From positions 1 to 64,000 of the forward strand of contig NZ_BDBY01000183.1 of assembly GCF_001613225.1 (NCBI RefSeq): a stretch of 64,000 bases of DNA. Reading direction: 5' to 3'. The notes beneath the pieces were generated by a model. That model searched no databases. It was not told the DNA's origin and worked only from the letters and a program-made list of their open reading frames with translations. Source of the stretch: Nocardia pseudovaccinii NBRC 100343. Lineage in GTDB: Bacteria > Actinomycetota > Actinomycetes > Mycobacteriales > Mycobacteriaceae. A program made the position numbers and the translations under genes. Within the stretch, counting starts at the first letter, position 1. Each line of letters begins with the position of its first letter. Below are positions 26,274 through 34,219 of the stretch, piece by piece.

Positions 26274-26909
26274 TTGGCTACCGAGCACAACATTGCGACA
26301 CTGTCGAAAAACCAGGCCCACCACAACCCGGCCCTGTCGGAGAGCCGCCGGGTATCGGCCGAACTGGATAAGTTGATCGGTCCGGCGGCCGCGGGCGACC
26401 GCGCGGCGGTCACCGAGATCATCCGGCTGGTCCACCCGCTCGTGCGCCGGTATTGCGGTGCGCGCCTTGGCAATACCGCACATCTGCACGTCACGGCCGA
26501 CGATGTGGTGCAGGAGATCCTGCTGGCCACCGTCAACGCCATCCCGCGCTACCGCGATCAGGGCAAGTCGTTCCTGGCGTTCGTCTACGGCATCGCGGCC
26601 AACAAGGTGGCCGACGCGTTCCGGCGTTCGCAGCTGCACCCGATGTACCCGGTCGACGAGGTGCCCGATACGGCATCGACGGCTGCGGGCCCCGAAGAGT
26701 GGGCGATCGCGTCCGAACGTCGCGAGGCCACCCGGGAATTGATGAAGATCCTGGCGCCCGCGCACCGCGAGGTGCTGGTGATGCGGATCGTGCTCGGCTG
26801 GACCGCAGCGCAGACCGCCGAGGCCATCGGCACCAGTCCCGGCGTGGTTCGGGTCATGCAGCATCGCGCGCTGAACAAGCTGCGCGCGCAGCTCGCGGCC
26901 GCATCCTGA
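26274..26909 (+). CDS. ECF-type RNA polymerase sigma factor (SigD-like)
   Basis: 211 residues from a TTG at 26274 with a GGAAGGA-type ribosome site upstream; a GTG at 26232 is an in-frame alternative. It has sigma 2 (TADDVVQEILLATVNAIPRY, GKSFLAFVYGIAANKVADAF; about 72-115) and sigma 4 (PAHREVLVMRIVLGWTAAQT then GVVRVMQHRALNKLRAQL; about 155-205). Of the mycobacterial sigmas I remember, it is closest to SigD (RYRD-GxxFLAFxYGIAA-KVADA). No anti-sigma gene is adjacent, unlike most ECF loci. It is inserted in an otherwise conserved gene order between the DUF3159 and TrkA genes. Confidence 0.9.
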   Translation: MATEHNIATLSKNQAHHNPALSESRRVSAELDKLIGPAAAGDRAAVTEIIRLVHPLVRRYCGARLGNTAHLHVTADDVVQEILLATVNAIPRYRDQGKSFLAFVYGIAANKVADAFRRSQLHPMYPVDEVPDTASTAAGPEEWAIASERREATRELMKILAPAHREVLVMRIVLGWTAAQTAEAIGTSPGVVRVMQHRALNKLRAQLAAAS

Positions 26910-26949
26910 GGTCGGACAGGCGCTGATCCGTATCAGCCTTGTCGGGGAG

Positions 26950-27621
26950 TCAGGGTTTGATACCGTGCGTGGCCAGCGCCACCCGCAGGTCTTCCTCGGC
27001 CTCCACGGAGGTCACGAACAACAGCTCGTCATCGCCCTCGAAGGGGTCGTCGGGCTGCGGCACGATCACGCGGCCGCCGCGCAGAATCGTCACCAGGGCG
27101 GCGTCGCGCGGCAGGGTGAGCGTGCGGACCGGCTTGCCCGCCAAGGCGGTATCGCTGGGCAGGGTGATCTCCACCAGATTGGCCTGACCCTGCCGCAGCG
27201 TCATCAACCGGACCAGATCGCCGACCGAGACCGCCTCTTCCACCAGCGAGGCCAGCAGCCGCGGCGTCGACACGGCGACATCGACGCCCCAGGACGCATC
27301 GAAGAGCCATTCATTGCGTGGGTCGTTGACCCGCGCCACCACCCGGCGCACGCCGAATTCGGTCTTGGCGAGCAGGCTGTGCACCAGATTCGTCTTATCG
27401 TCACCGGTGGCGGCGATGACGACCTCGTAAGTCTGCAGGCCCGCGTCCTCCAGCAGCGCGAGTTCGCACGCGTCGGCATGGACCCAGATGGCATCCGGGA
27501 TGGCGGCGGGGTCGATGTGATCGAGCTGGCGCTCGAGCAGCATCACCCGATGGCCGCCGCGCAATAGCTCCCTGGCTATCGATCGGCCGACTGCGCCGGC
27601 TCCGGCGATCGCCACTTTCAT
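26950..27621 (-). CDS. ceoC: TrkA-family K+ uptake regulatory protein (CeoC/TrkB)
   Basis: 223 residues: an N-terminal RCK_N (Rossmann, NAD-binding) domain starting MKVAIAGAGAVGRSIARELL with the GxGxxG motif, and a C-terminal RCK_C domain from about residue 140 (LVEITLPSDTALAGKPV to DELLFVTSVEAEEDL). It is the second of two adjacent TrkA proteins, which together form the cytosolic gating ring of a Trk/Ktr-type K+ channel; M. tuberculosis names are ceoB and ceoC (Rv2691/Rv2692). One base separates it from the upstream partner. The membrane subunit is not in this window. Confidence 0.93.
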   Translation of the reverse strand: MKVAIAGAGAVGRSIARELLRGGHRVMLLERQLDHIDPAAIPDAIWVHADACELALLEDAGLQTYEVVIAATGDDKTNLVHSLLAKTEFGVRRVVARVNDPRNEWLFDASWGVDVAVSTPRLLASLVEEAVSVGDLVRLMTLRQGQANLVEITLPSDTALAGKPVRTLTLPRDAALVTILRGGRVIVPQPDDPFEGDDELLFVTSVEAEEDLRVALATHGIKP

Positions 27622-27622
27622 T

Positions 27623-28288
27623 TCAGTCCTCGCTTGCTGGGGGCTTACCGGCCAAGGCGACGGCCTCGCCTACGGAGCCGGAGGTGGCTGCGACATAGAC
27701 GACGTCGTCGGCTTGGACCACGGTCTTGCTCTCGGGGAGCAGGCCCTGACCGAACCGGATGATGAAGGCGACCCTGGCGCCCACATTGCGCTCCAGATCG
27801 CGCACGGTGCGCCCGTACCACTCCTCGTGCAGCGTCAACTGGGCTACCGCAACGGTGCCCGTCGGATCCCGCCAGGTGGTGGTGCCGCCGTCCCCGATCA
27901 GCGTGGTGAGGAAGCGGTCGGTGGTCCACGGCACGGTGGCGATGGTCGGAATGCCGAGGCGCTCGTAGACGGCGGCGCGTTTGGCGTCGTAGATGCGCGC
28001 GACCACGCGCTGCACACCGAACATTTCCCGGGCCACCCGCGCGGAGATGATGTTGGAGTTGTCACCGGAGGAGACCGCGGCGAAGGCGTCGGCCCGCTCG
28101 ATTCCCGCGCGGGTCAGCACATCCCGGTCGAAGCCGACACCGACCACCCGCTCGCCCGGAAAGTCCTCGCCGAGGCGCAGGAAGGCGCTGTGATCCCGGT
28201 CGATCACGGTGACCTCATGGCCGACTCGGACCAGGGCGCGTGCCAGCGATGAGCCGACCCGTCCGCAACCCATGATCACTACGTACAC
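27623..28288 (-). CDS. ceoB: TrkA-family K+ uptake regulatory protein (CeoB/TrkA)
   Basis: 221 residues from the GTG at 28288 (MYVVIMGCGRVGSSLARAL), which matches the family N-terminus better than the upstream in-frame TTG at 28318. An RCK_N domain with GCGRVGSS and an acidic strand-2 end (VIDRD) indicates nucleotide binding; SSGDNSNIISARVAREMFGV and ARIYDAKRAAVYERLGIPTI are signature segments. An RCK_C domain follows from about 135. First gene of the two-gene trkA operon, divergent from the APC permease. Confidence 0.93.
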   Translation of the reverse strand: MYVVIMGCGRVGSSLARALVRVGHEVTVIDRDHSAFLRLGEDFPGERVVGVGFDRDVLTRAGIERADAFAAVSSGDNSNIISARVAREMFGVQRVVARIYDAKRAAVYERLGIPTIATVPWTTDRFLTTLIGDGGTTTWRDPTGTVAVAQLTLHEEWYGRTVRDLERNVGARVAFIIRFGQGLLPESKTVVQADDVVYVAATSGSVGEAVALAGKPPASED

Positions 28289-28518
28289 CGCAACCTCGTT
28301 CCTGGAAACTGTGTTCAATTGGCGGCACTCGCAGGCCCTACGTGGTTACGCAAGCTACCGCCTTCGGGCCGTGAGCTCGCGCCGCGGGGCGTTCGGTTTG
28401 CTTACCTCGGCATCGAACCGTACCCGCCAGATGTTTCCATGGCCCAATTTCCCCTCCGCCTGTCAACCAAACATACGACGCGAACCGGCCGAGGGAGCGC
28501 TGCATCCTGCGGGGATCT

Positions 28519-30519
28519 ATGCTCGCTCCAGTGTCCAAGTTGACGACGGCAGCCAAACGTTTGCTGCTGGGCAGGCCTTTCCGTAGCGATGCGCTGGGCC
28601 ACACCCTGCTGCCGAAGCGAATCGCGCTTCCGGTGTTCGCCTCCGATGCCATGTCCTCGGTGGCCTACGCTCCGGAGGAAATCTTCCTTGTTCTTTCGGT
28701 GGCGGGCATTTCTGCCTACGTCTACGCGCCCTGGGTTGGTCTGGCCGTCTCGTTCGTGATGGCCGTGGTGGTCGCCAGCTATCGGCAGAACGTGCACGCC
28801 TACCCCTCCGGCGGCGGTGACTACGAGGTCGCCACCACGAATCTCGGGCCCAACGCCGGGCTCACCGTCGGCAGTGCGCTGCTCGTCGACTATGTGCTCA
28901 CGGTGGCGGTATCCATCTCCTCGGCGGCGTCGAATATCGGGTCCGCGATTCCGTTCGTCGCTACGCACAAGGTGTTGTTCGCGGTCGTCGCCATCGTCGT
29001 GCTGACATCGATCAATCTGCGCGGCATCCGGGAATCGGGTGTCGCCTTCGCGATTCCGACCTACGCCTTCATCTTCGGCATGTTCGCGATGCTGGGCTGG
29101 GGGCTGTTCCGCATCTTCGTACTCGGCGACGACCTGCGTGCCGAATCGGCGGGCTTCCAGCTCAATGCCGAGGAGGAGCACCTATACGGACTCGCGTTCA
29201 CCTTCCTGATCGCGCGGGCGTTCTCCTCCGGCTGTGCCGCGCTCACCGGTGTCGAGGCGATCAGCAATGGTGTGCCCGCATTCCGGAAACCCAAGTCGCG
29301 CAACGCCGCGACCACGCTGCTGATGCTCGGCAGCATCGCGATCGCGCTGCTGATGGGCATCATCATCCTGGCCCAGAAGATCGGGATCGTGTACGCGCAC
29401 AACGAATCCGAGTTGATCGGCGCGCCTGCGGACTACCACCAGAAGACGCTCATCGCCCAGCTGGCCGAAACCGTCTTCCACGGCTTCCCGATCGGGTTCT
29501 TCTTCATCACCACGGTGACCGCGCTGATCCTGGTGCTCGCCGCGAATACCGCGTTCAACGGCTTCCCGGTGCTGGGTTCGATTCTGGCGCAGGACCGTTA
29601 CCTGCCACGGCAGTTGCACACCCGCGGCGACCGATTGGCGTTCAGCAACGGCATTCTGTTCCTCTCGGGTGCGGCCGTCGCATTCGTCGTGGTGTTCGGC
29701 GCCGAGGTGACCAAACTCATCCAGCTGTACATCGTCGGGGTTTTCGTCTCGTTCGTGCTCAGCCAGACCGGCATGCTGCGGCACTGGACCCGGTTGTTGC
29801 GCACCGAAACCGATCCGTCGCAGCGGGCGCGGATGAAGCGTTCGCGGGTGATCAACGCGATCGGGCTCAGTGCCACCGGGACGGTGCTGGTCATCGTGTT
29901 GATCACCAAGTTCTTCGCCGGTGCCTGGATCGCGATCTGCACCATGGTGGCGATCTTCGTTGTGATGAAACTCATTCGGCGGCACTACGATTCGGTTTCC
30001 CGCGAACTCGATGAGCACGAATGGGACGGCGTGCTGCCGAGTCGGTCGCATTCGATCGTGCTGGTGTCCAAACTGCATCTGCCGACGCGCCGGGCGTTGG
30101 CCTACGCGCGCGCGACCCGCCCCGATACTTTGGAGGCGGTGACGGTGAACGTCGACGAGGCCGACACCAGGGCGCTGGTGCGGGAGTGGGAGCGCAGCGA
30201 TATCACGGTGCCGCTCAAGGTGATCGAATCGCCCTATCGCGAAATCACCAAGCCGGTATTGGATTACGTCAAGCGGGTGCGGCGCGATTCGCCGCGCGAT
30301 GTGGTGACCGTATTCATTCCGGAATACGTTGTCGGACACTGGTGGGAGCAGATTCTGCACAACCAGAGCGCGTTGCGGCTCAAGGGCAGGTTGCTGTTCG
30401 AGCCGGGTGTCATGGTGACGAGTGTGCCGTGGCAGTTGACGTCGTCCGCGAAGGCCAGGCAGGCCGGTGTGGTGAATGCGCCCGGTGCGGTGCGGCGCGG
30501 GTACGAGGACCGAGGGTGA
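28519..30519 (+). CDS. APC-superfamily amino-acid/cation permease (Rv2690c-like)
   Basis: 666 residues with about 12 membrane helices between residues 45 and 480 and a cytoplasmic C-terminal domain of about 180 residues resembling the nucleotide-binding tail of KUP/APC-type transporters. Signature segments: FASDAMSSVAYAPEEIFLVL, SGGGDYEVATTNLGPNAGLT and GVEAISNGVPAF. Divergent from the trkA pair, which suggests K+ or amino-acid homeostasis. The start at ATG 28519 has GGGG 5 bp upstream; the GTG at 28531 (MSKLTTAAKRLLLGRPFRSD) is equally plausible from the family. Confidence 0.9.
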   Translation: MLAPVSKLTTAAKRLLLGRPFRSDALGHTLLPKRIALPVFASDAMSSVAYAPEEIFLVLSVAGISAYVYAPWVGLAVSFVMAVVVASYRQNVHAYPSGGGDYEVATTNLGPNAGLTVGSALLVDYVLTVAVSISSAASNIGSAIPFVATHKVLFAVVAIVVLTSINLRGIRESGVAFAIPTYAFIFGMFAMLGWGLFRIFVLGDDLRAESAGFQLNAEEEHLYGLAFTFLIARAFSSGCAALTGVEAISNGVPAFRKPKSRNAATTLLMLGSIAIALLMGIIILAQKIGIVYAHNESELIGAPADYHQKTLIAQLAETVFHGFPIGFFFITTVTALILVLAANTAFNGFPVLGSILAQDRYLPRQLHTRGDRLAFSNGILFLSGAAVAFVVVFGAEVTKLIQLYIVGVFVSFVLSQTGMLRHWTRLLRTETDPSQRARMKRSRVINAIGLSATGTVLVIVLITKFFAGAWIAICTMVAIFVVMKLIRRHYDSVSRELDEHEWDGVLPSRSHSIVLVSKLHLPTRRALAYARATRPDTLEAVTVNVDEADTRALVREWERSDITVPLKVIESPYREITKPVLDYVKRVRRDSPRDVVTVFIPEYVVGHWWEQILHNQSALRLKGRLLFEPGVMVTSVPWQLTSSAKARQAGVVNAPGAVRRGYEDRG

Positions 30520-32141
30520 CCGACTGGCGCTCGAACACCTTCCAGGTGCGGCTCGGCCCGCCCGGGCACGGCGGATTCTGTGTCGCGCGGCACGAGGGCC
30601 GGGTAGTCTTCGTGCGACACGGGCTACCCGATGAACTGGTTCGAGTGCGGGTCACCGAGGATCGCGGGGGTTCGTTCTGCCGTGCCGATGCGATCGAAAT
30701 CCTGGAGGCATCCCCGGATCGCGTTCCCGCCACCTGTCCCGTCTCCGGTCCCGGTGGCGCGGGCTGCTGCGATTTCTCCTTCGCTACTCCCGCCGCGCAG
30801 CGGGCGCTGAAGGCGGCGGTGGTGGCGGAGCAACTGCATCGCATCGCCGGAATCGAACGAGATATCACCGTGGAGCCGATCGCCGGATATCCGGCCGACG
30901 CCACCGGCGGCTGGCGCACCCGCGTCCGGCTGGCCGTCGATGCCGAGGGCCGAGCCGGAGTGCACGGATACCGCAGCACCGAAGTGATCACCGATCTGCG
31001 CTGCCCCCAACCGGTTCCGGGTGCGATGGACGGTATCGCGGACCGACTGTGGACGCCGGGTGCGGATCTGGTGATCGCGGTGGACGGTGATGGGATGCGA
31101 CACATCGTCGAGCTGGCCCCGTCCGTGGTTGGGGGTCGTGCCGAGCGTGGGAGCGATCGGCCTTCGGCGCGAGGTGGGGATCGGCGTGGCAAGCGGGAGA
31201 CGGACCGGCGCGGCGGTAAACGCCGTGGCGCGGAGCGAGGACCCGGTGATGCCGAGTGGCCGCGCACCGGCGCCCGCGGACACGGCGACGAAGGCCATCG
31301 TGCGAGTCGCGGTGGCGCACAGTGGCAGCGCTTCGACGAGGGCGACAGCAGTCGGAGTCGTCGTGGTGCCGAACCCGGGGATGATGGCGACTGGAGTCGC
31401 GGTGGCGATCGGGGCGGGCGGCGGGGACGGTCTGGTAGTGATGAGCTCGGTGGTGCAGGCTCGCAACGCGGTGATCGGCCCGGATCGGTTGGGGGCGAGG
31501 GGGTTCGGCGGCGGGCCGCAGCGCGGCGGGCGGCGACGCACGCGGCTCGGGACGAGTGGGTGATGGGTGGTAGCGGTCGGACGGTCGAATATGTGGCCGG
31601 GCGCCGGTGGGAGCTGGCCGCGACCGGGTTCTGGCAGGCGCATCATGGTGCGGCGCAATGTTATTCGGATCTGGTTGCCGGATGGGCGGGGCTGGGTCTC
31701 GGTGCGCGGGCGTGGGATCTGTACAGCGGCGTCGGGGTTTTCGCGGCGGCGCTGGCCGGACAGGTCGGTCCGACCGGTTCGGTGCTCGCGGTGGAATCGA
31801 CGCGGTCCGCCGTCGCGGACGGCAATGCCGCGCTGCGCGATCTGCCCTGGCTGGACCTGCGCGCCCAACGCGTCGAACATTGGCTGGCCGAACATGCCAG
31901 CAGTGCCGCTCCGGATGTGGTCGTCCTGGATCCACCTCGCGCGGGCGCGGGCAAGGAGGTCGTCACCGCCGTGACCACCAGCGGCCCGTCCCGCATCATC
32001 CACATCGGTTGCGACCCAGCCTCTTTCGCCCGCGACCTCGGCCTCTACCAGTCGGCGGGTTACCACCTCGCCGACCTGCGCGCCTTCGACGCCTTCCCTG
32101 CCACCCACCACGTCGAATGCCTCGCCCTCCTCGAGCGCTGA
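30516..32141 (+). CDS. TRAM-domain SAM-dependent RNA methyltransferase (TrmA/RlmD family) with RG-rich insert
   Basis: 541 residues from the GTG at 30516, overlapping the permease stop by 4 bp. An N-terminal TRAM domain (about 5-50, RNA binding) is followed by a central region with Cys residues (CPVSGPGGAGCC) that may be a remnant Fe-S site. The C-terminal methyltransferase core has LYSGVGVFAAALA (motif I), VVVLDPPRAGAGKEV (motif IV) and HIGCDPASFARDL, which contains the catalytic Cys of m5U enzymes. Residues about 206-355 are an insert of roughly 150 residues, extremely rich in Gly, Arg, Asp and Ser (RGG/DRG-like), splitting the fold just before VEYVAGRRWELAATGFWQAH. It should make 5-methyluridine in tRNA or rRNA. 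Confidence 0.85.
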   Translation: MTDWRSNTFQVRLGPPGHGGFCVARHEGRVVFVRHGLPDELVRVRVTEDRGGSFCRADAIEILEASPDRVPATCPVSGPGGAGCCDFSFATPAAQRALKAAVVAEQLHRIAGIERDITVEPIAGYPADATGGWRTRVRLAVDAEGRAGVHGYRSTEVITDLRCPQPVPGAMDGIADRLWTPGADLVIAVDGDGMRHIVELAPSVVGGRAERGSDRPSARGGDRRGKRETDRRGGKRRGAERGPGDAEWPRTGARGHGDEGHRASRGGAQWQRFDEGDSSRSRRGAEPGDDGDWSRGGDRGGRRGRSGSDELGGAGSQRGDRPGSVGGEGVRRRAAARRAATHAARDEWVMGGSGRTVEYVAGRRWELAATGFWQAHHGAAQCYSDLVAGWAGLGLGARAWDLYSGVGVFAAALAGQVGPTGSVLAVESTRSAVADGNAALRDLPWLDLRAQRVEHWLAEHASSAAPDVVVLDPPRAGAGKEVVTAVTTSGPSRIIHIGCDPASFARDLGLYQSAGYHLADLRAFDAFPATHHVECLALLER

Positions 32142-32174
32142 CCTCACAACGCCTTTGGCGCGCACCGCGGACTC

Positions 32175-32247
32175 GATCAAGATCAGGTGGCATCTATGGC
32201 GGCATTCGTCGAGAGGCTCCCTCCACCAGTTCCACTTGATCTTGATC
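32175..32247. repeat. 73-bp inverted-repeat element
   Basis: GATCAAGATCAGGTGG (32175-32190) and CCACTTGATCTTGATC (32232-32247) are inverted repeats with one mismatch in 16, enclosing 41 bp, in the 147-bp gap after the RNA methyltransferase gene. It can fold into a long hairpin. It could be a terminator, but the direct GATCAAGATC/GATCTTGATC ends also look like a small mobile-repeat (MITE/REP-like) unit. No target-site duplication is evident. Confidence 0.6.
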
Positions 32248-32288
32248 CGCCCTGCAGCGTGGCGGTGATGGCGGCTTAGAGTCACGGC

Positions 32289-32588
32289 ATGACCGTGTAT
32301 GTGGTGGCGCAGTTGAAGTTCATTGATCGTGCGGCTTACGATCGCTACCGTGCGCGCTTCCTCGAGGTGTTCACCCGCTACTCCGGCACTCTGCTGGCCT
32401 CCGATGAATCCCCGCGGGTGATCGAGGGCGATTCGGATCGCGAGAAGGTCGTGCTGATGTCGTTCCCGGACGAGCCCGCATTCCGCGAGTGGGCGGATTC
32501 CCCTGAGTACCAGGAGATCTCGAAGGATCGTCACGTGGGCGCGGATACGGTGACATTGCTGGTCGACGGCATCGACCGCCGCTCGTGA
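32289..32588 (+). CDS. DUF1330 domain protein
   Basis: 99 residues of the DUF1330 family (dimeric ferredoxin-like alpha/beta barrel fold): YVVAQLKFIDRAAYDRYRAR at the start, GTLLASDESPRVIEGD in the middle and FPDEPAFREWADSPEYQEI near residues 58-76. Proteins of this fold act as small oxygenases, isomerases or structural dimers; no catalytic residue can be assigned. It is convergent with the enoyl-CoA hydratase gene 3 bp downstream. Confidence 0.88.
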   Translation: MTVYVVAQLKFIDRAAYDRYRARFLEVFTRYSGTLLASDESPRVIEGDSDREKVVLMSFPDEPAFREWADSPEYQEISKDRHVGADTVTLLVDGIDRRS

Positions 32589-32591
32589 AGG

Positions 32592-33395
32592 TCAGTCTTC
32601 GTACACCGGTGGCCGCCGGTCGCGCCGCGCCCGGATGGCTTCGTCGAAATTCTCGGTGGTGAGTCGGACGTAGAGCTGCGACATGCCCTCGTGCTGCATA
32701 TGGGATTCGAAACCGCCGGCCTCCATACCGCTCCACAGCATGCGTTTGGTGAGCTCGGTACCGACGCGGCTGAAGCTGATAATCCGTTCGGCCAGGTCGT
32801 AGCAGGTGTCCAGCAGTTCGGCGGCGGGCACGACGCGCGAGACGAGGCCGATCCGTTCAGCCTCGATCGCGTCGACATCCCGGCCGGACAACATGATTTC
32901 GAAGGCCCGCGAGGCGCCGATGGCGCGCGGCAGCAGGTAGCTGATCCCCAATTCCGCTGAGGTGAGGCCGTTATTGATGCCCGCCGCGCGAAAGTAGGCG
33001 TCCTCGCCAGCGATTCGGATATCGGTGGCGACGCTGAGACAGAAGCCACCGCCGATCGCCGCACCGTTGATCGCGGCGATGACCGGTTGGTTCATCCGCC
33101 GCAGCGTGATCATCACATCGTTCAGCAGATCCATCGAGCGCCGCGCAACGCTGGTCTTGGTCAGACCTTCGGTATCGGGAATCCGGCCCGCGTTCTGCAG
33201 ATCCGCGCCGGAGCAGAAGCCTTCGCCCGCGCCGGTGAGCACCACGACCCGCACTTCGTTATCGGCACTGACCGTTTCGAGTGCCTCGCGTAGCGGGATC
33301 ATCACATCGAAGGCCATCGCGTTCATCCGTTCCGGCCGATTGAGCGTGACCAGCGCGACCTGCGGTCGCGGTTTCTCGATGAGCACGAACGACAT
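32592..33395 (-). CDS. Enoyl-CoA hydratase/isomerase family protein
   Basis: 267 residues from the ATG at 33395, chosen because GAAGGGG lies 5 bp upstream and MSFVLIEKPRPQVALVTLNR is a normal crotonase N-terminus. Motifs: CSGADLQN (oxyanion hole, near 68-75), AAINGAAIGGGFCLSVATDI (second oxyanion segment), and DAIEAERIGLVSRVVP near 160-175. It would hydrate 2-enoyl-CoA or carry out a related crotonase reaction. Of the usual catalytic Glu pair, one position near INNGLTSAELGISYLLP carries a Glu. The mycobacterial echA15 position is next to hemE, so this is not clearly its orthologue. Confidence 0.9.
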   Translation of the reverse strand: MSFVLIEKPRPQVALVTLNRPERMNAMAFDVMIPLREALETVSADNEVRVVVLTGAGEGFCSGADLQNAGRIPDTEGLTKTSVARRSMDLLNDVMITLRRMNQPVIAAINGAAIGGGFCLSVATDIRIAGEDAYFRAAGINNGLTSAELGISYLLPRAIGASRAFEIMLSGRDVDAIEAERIGLVSRVVPAAELLDTCYDLAERIISFSRVGTELTKRMLWSGMEAGGFESHMQHEGMSQLYVRLTTENFDEAIRARRDRRPPVYED

Positions 33396-33458
33396 GCGGA
33401 CCCCTTCGGACACGATGAGGCCCTCACTATACCCAAGCAAGCGTTAGGTCGAGTGGAA

Positions 33459-34142
33459 TCAGTCGAGCTGCCAGGTCGCGCGGATGGTCGCCGAGATTTC
33501 GGATTCGCCGAGTTCGACCGGAACCGGAGCGCCACCGTACGACTCGTTCATCGGGGCCGACACGGCCATGAGCCGAGGCGTCGCGGGTGGTGCGGAGGTG
33601 GCGTTCTCGGTGATTTCCAGCACCGGGCCGAGGGTGCGCCGCGCACGGCCCGCATACTGCTCAGCCTTTGCGAGCGCGTTGTCCCAAGCGGCATCGCGGG
33701 CGCGGATCAGCAGGCTCTCCCGATCGGCGAAACCGAGATCGAGGCCGCCGAGGCGGACATCGTCACCACCGGCGTCGACACAGTTGGCGATGATCGTGGC
33801 GGGGCCCGGATCGGCCGTTTCGCCGATGTCGCGCAGCACGACGGTGAGGTCGGTGGTCGCGACGTAACCGGTGATCTTCGAGCCACCGCCCTCGAGCCAG
33901 ACCGTTTCGGTGCGTACAGACAGTCCGCTGGTCGCGATATCGGTGCCGGGAACGCCATCGGAGCGCAGCGATTCGGTGACCGCGGCGACGCGCTCACCGG
34001 CCTGGCCGTAGGCGAGCGCGACCTTGCCTGCGCGAGTTTCGATGGAAATGGTGACGCGCATCAGATCCGGGGTGGCGCGGGCGCTGCCGGACCCGAAGGT
34101 GGTGACCGTGCTCGCGGTGCCGTCGGACTTCTTCTTGCTCAC
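33459..34142 (-). CDS. SIMPL-domain (DUF541) protein
   Basis: 227 residues matching the SIMPL/DUF541 domain: FGSGSARATPDLMRVTISIE at the start, AYGQAGERVAAVTESLR, then GLSVRTETVW and GYVATTDLTVVLRDI, and a C-terminal NALAKAEQYAGRARRTLGPV. No signal peptide or membrane anchor is visible, whereas many homologues are exported, so it is probably cytosolic. GTG start with CAGGAGAG upstream. It precedes the glutaminase gene on the same strand but is separated from the hydratase by 63 bp. Function uncertain; related proteins have been linked to stress and signalling. Confidence 0.85.
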   Translation of the reverse strand: MSKKKSDGTASTVTTFGSGSARATPDLMRVTISIETRAGKVALAYGQAGERVAAVTESLRSDGVPGTDIATSGLSVRTETVWLEGGGSKITGYVATTDLTVVLRDIGETADPGPATIIANCVDAGGDDVRLGGLDLGFADRESLLIRARDAAWDNALAKAEQYAGRARRTLGPVLEITENATSAPPATPRLMAVSAPMNESYGGAPVPVELGESEISATIRATWQLD

Positions 34143-34219
34143 AGCGCTCTCCTGACTTCATCGGTTTCGGACGCAACGGTCGATGCTTCGGAAATGTCCC
34201 CTTGACCCGGGCAAACCGG

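Noticed and set aside
31087-31563. 158-codon plus-frame reading through the Gly/Arg-rich insert in another frame
   Set aside because: It looks less repetitive than the insert, but it lies wholly within the methyltransferase frame, which is open on both sides; a frameshift origin was considered but not supported.
30624-32534. 636-codon open frame on the minus strand opposite the RNA methyltransferase
   Set aside because: Antisense shadow with Arg/Pro-rich, repetitive composition; methyltransferase motifs are on the plus strand.
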